A DNA stretch of 64,000 nucleotides from Spirometra erinaceieuropaei. Lineage: Eukaryota; Platyhelminthes; Cestoda; Diphyllobothriidea; Diphyllobothriidae. The translations under genes were made by a program, and so were the position numbers. The notes under the pieces are model-generated. The model ran no database searches. It was not told the origin of the DNA and saw only the letters and a program-made list of their open reading frames with translations. This document shows, one piece after another, positions 63,629 to 64,000 of the stretch. Position 1 is the first letter of the stretch; every line of letters begins with the position of its first letter. The DNA lies in assembly GCA_902702965.1 (NCBI GenBank), contig CACRXP010000030.1, forward strand, positions 1,201,217 through 1,265,216, given 5' to 3'.

Positions 63629-64000
63629 GTTCAAAACGTACTACCCCCAGCGCACTCACATCTGAAGCGAATGTTCGTCGACACCTCCTGCATCTGAACG
63701 AGCCAGTCAATCAGTCAAAAAAGGTCGCAGTTTACTAGATTTAACTGAATTGTGACGTCGTTTTTCATCTGAGCGGATGTCGCCGGAGGTATGGGTAGAT
63801 TGGCAAGGCAGTGTTTCAGGTTTATTTTGCCTTCATTGGGCCAATCACAATCTTGAACACCGTTTGGGGTCAGAAACGTTAACATGGTTATGATCTGTTA
63901 AGTGAAGGCAGGATAAATTCGAGCCATTTCGGGATAAATCTATCCGCATATCCTTTGTCACAGTCTCTGTTATTAGAACATTGCTAAGTTTGGTTTGGCG
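63629..64000. other. no recognisable feature
   Basis: End of window; no exon or repeat recognised. Confidence 0.4.

Overview
This window is draft-quality nuclear DNA from an animal, most likely a parasitic flatworm. The evidence is a host gene with 35- and 37-bp micro-introns near its 5' end followed by introns of 3 to 6 kb, a pattern known from schistosomes and other platyhelminths, set among decayed CR1-like, RTE-like and Penelope-like retroelements and tRNA-derived SINEs. A diphyllobothriid tapeworm or a trematode would fit; the sequence does not settle which. There are three N gaps (21491-21535, 47250-47312, 63541-63628). No rRNA gene, functional tRNA gene or CRISPR array was found.

One host gene can be reconstructed with confidence: a torsin AAA+ ATPase on the + strand. 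It has six exons from 31849 to 46208 and encodes 351 residues with no frame break. Walker A, Walker B, sensor 1 and the Gly-Cys-Lys motif are all present. Its large introns hold SINEs, a 0.7-kb duplicated sequence, an 81-bp fold-back element, a dispersed repeat (family D), a Penelope-like fragment, a LINE 3' end and a hammerhead ribozyme locus.

Layout. 1-19 kb: decayed DNA with family D copies, one tRNA-SINE, a Penelope-like element (2.65-3.6 kb) with an adjacent hammerhead ribozyme (3.74 kb), and a fold-back element with telomere-like centre (7.9 kb). 19-22.2 kb: RTE-like endonuclease/reverse transcriptase element, minus strand. 23.3-30.3 kb: CR1-like RT remnant (minus), then a CR1-like LINE (plus) with a SINE nested in it. 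30.3-31.8 kb: family D copy and a LINE 3' end that reaches to about 60 bp from the torsin ATG. 31.8-46.2 kb: torsin. 46.2-50.6 kb: LINE scrap, second Penelope-like endonuclease, SINE dimer. 50.65-58.9 kb: two CR1-like LINEs head to head, one carrying a (GAT)n tract. 59-64 kb: further LINE pieces, a long family D copy and the best-preserved RT in the window (62.06-63.5 kb, one in-frame stop).

The most unusual signals are two minus-strand hammerhead ribozyme motifs (3736-3783 and 45041-45082) of the minimal type known from Penelope-like elements. Each is paired with an inverted, catalytically broken partner arm. Every retroelement ORF seen carries stops or frameshifts, so none looks autonomous.
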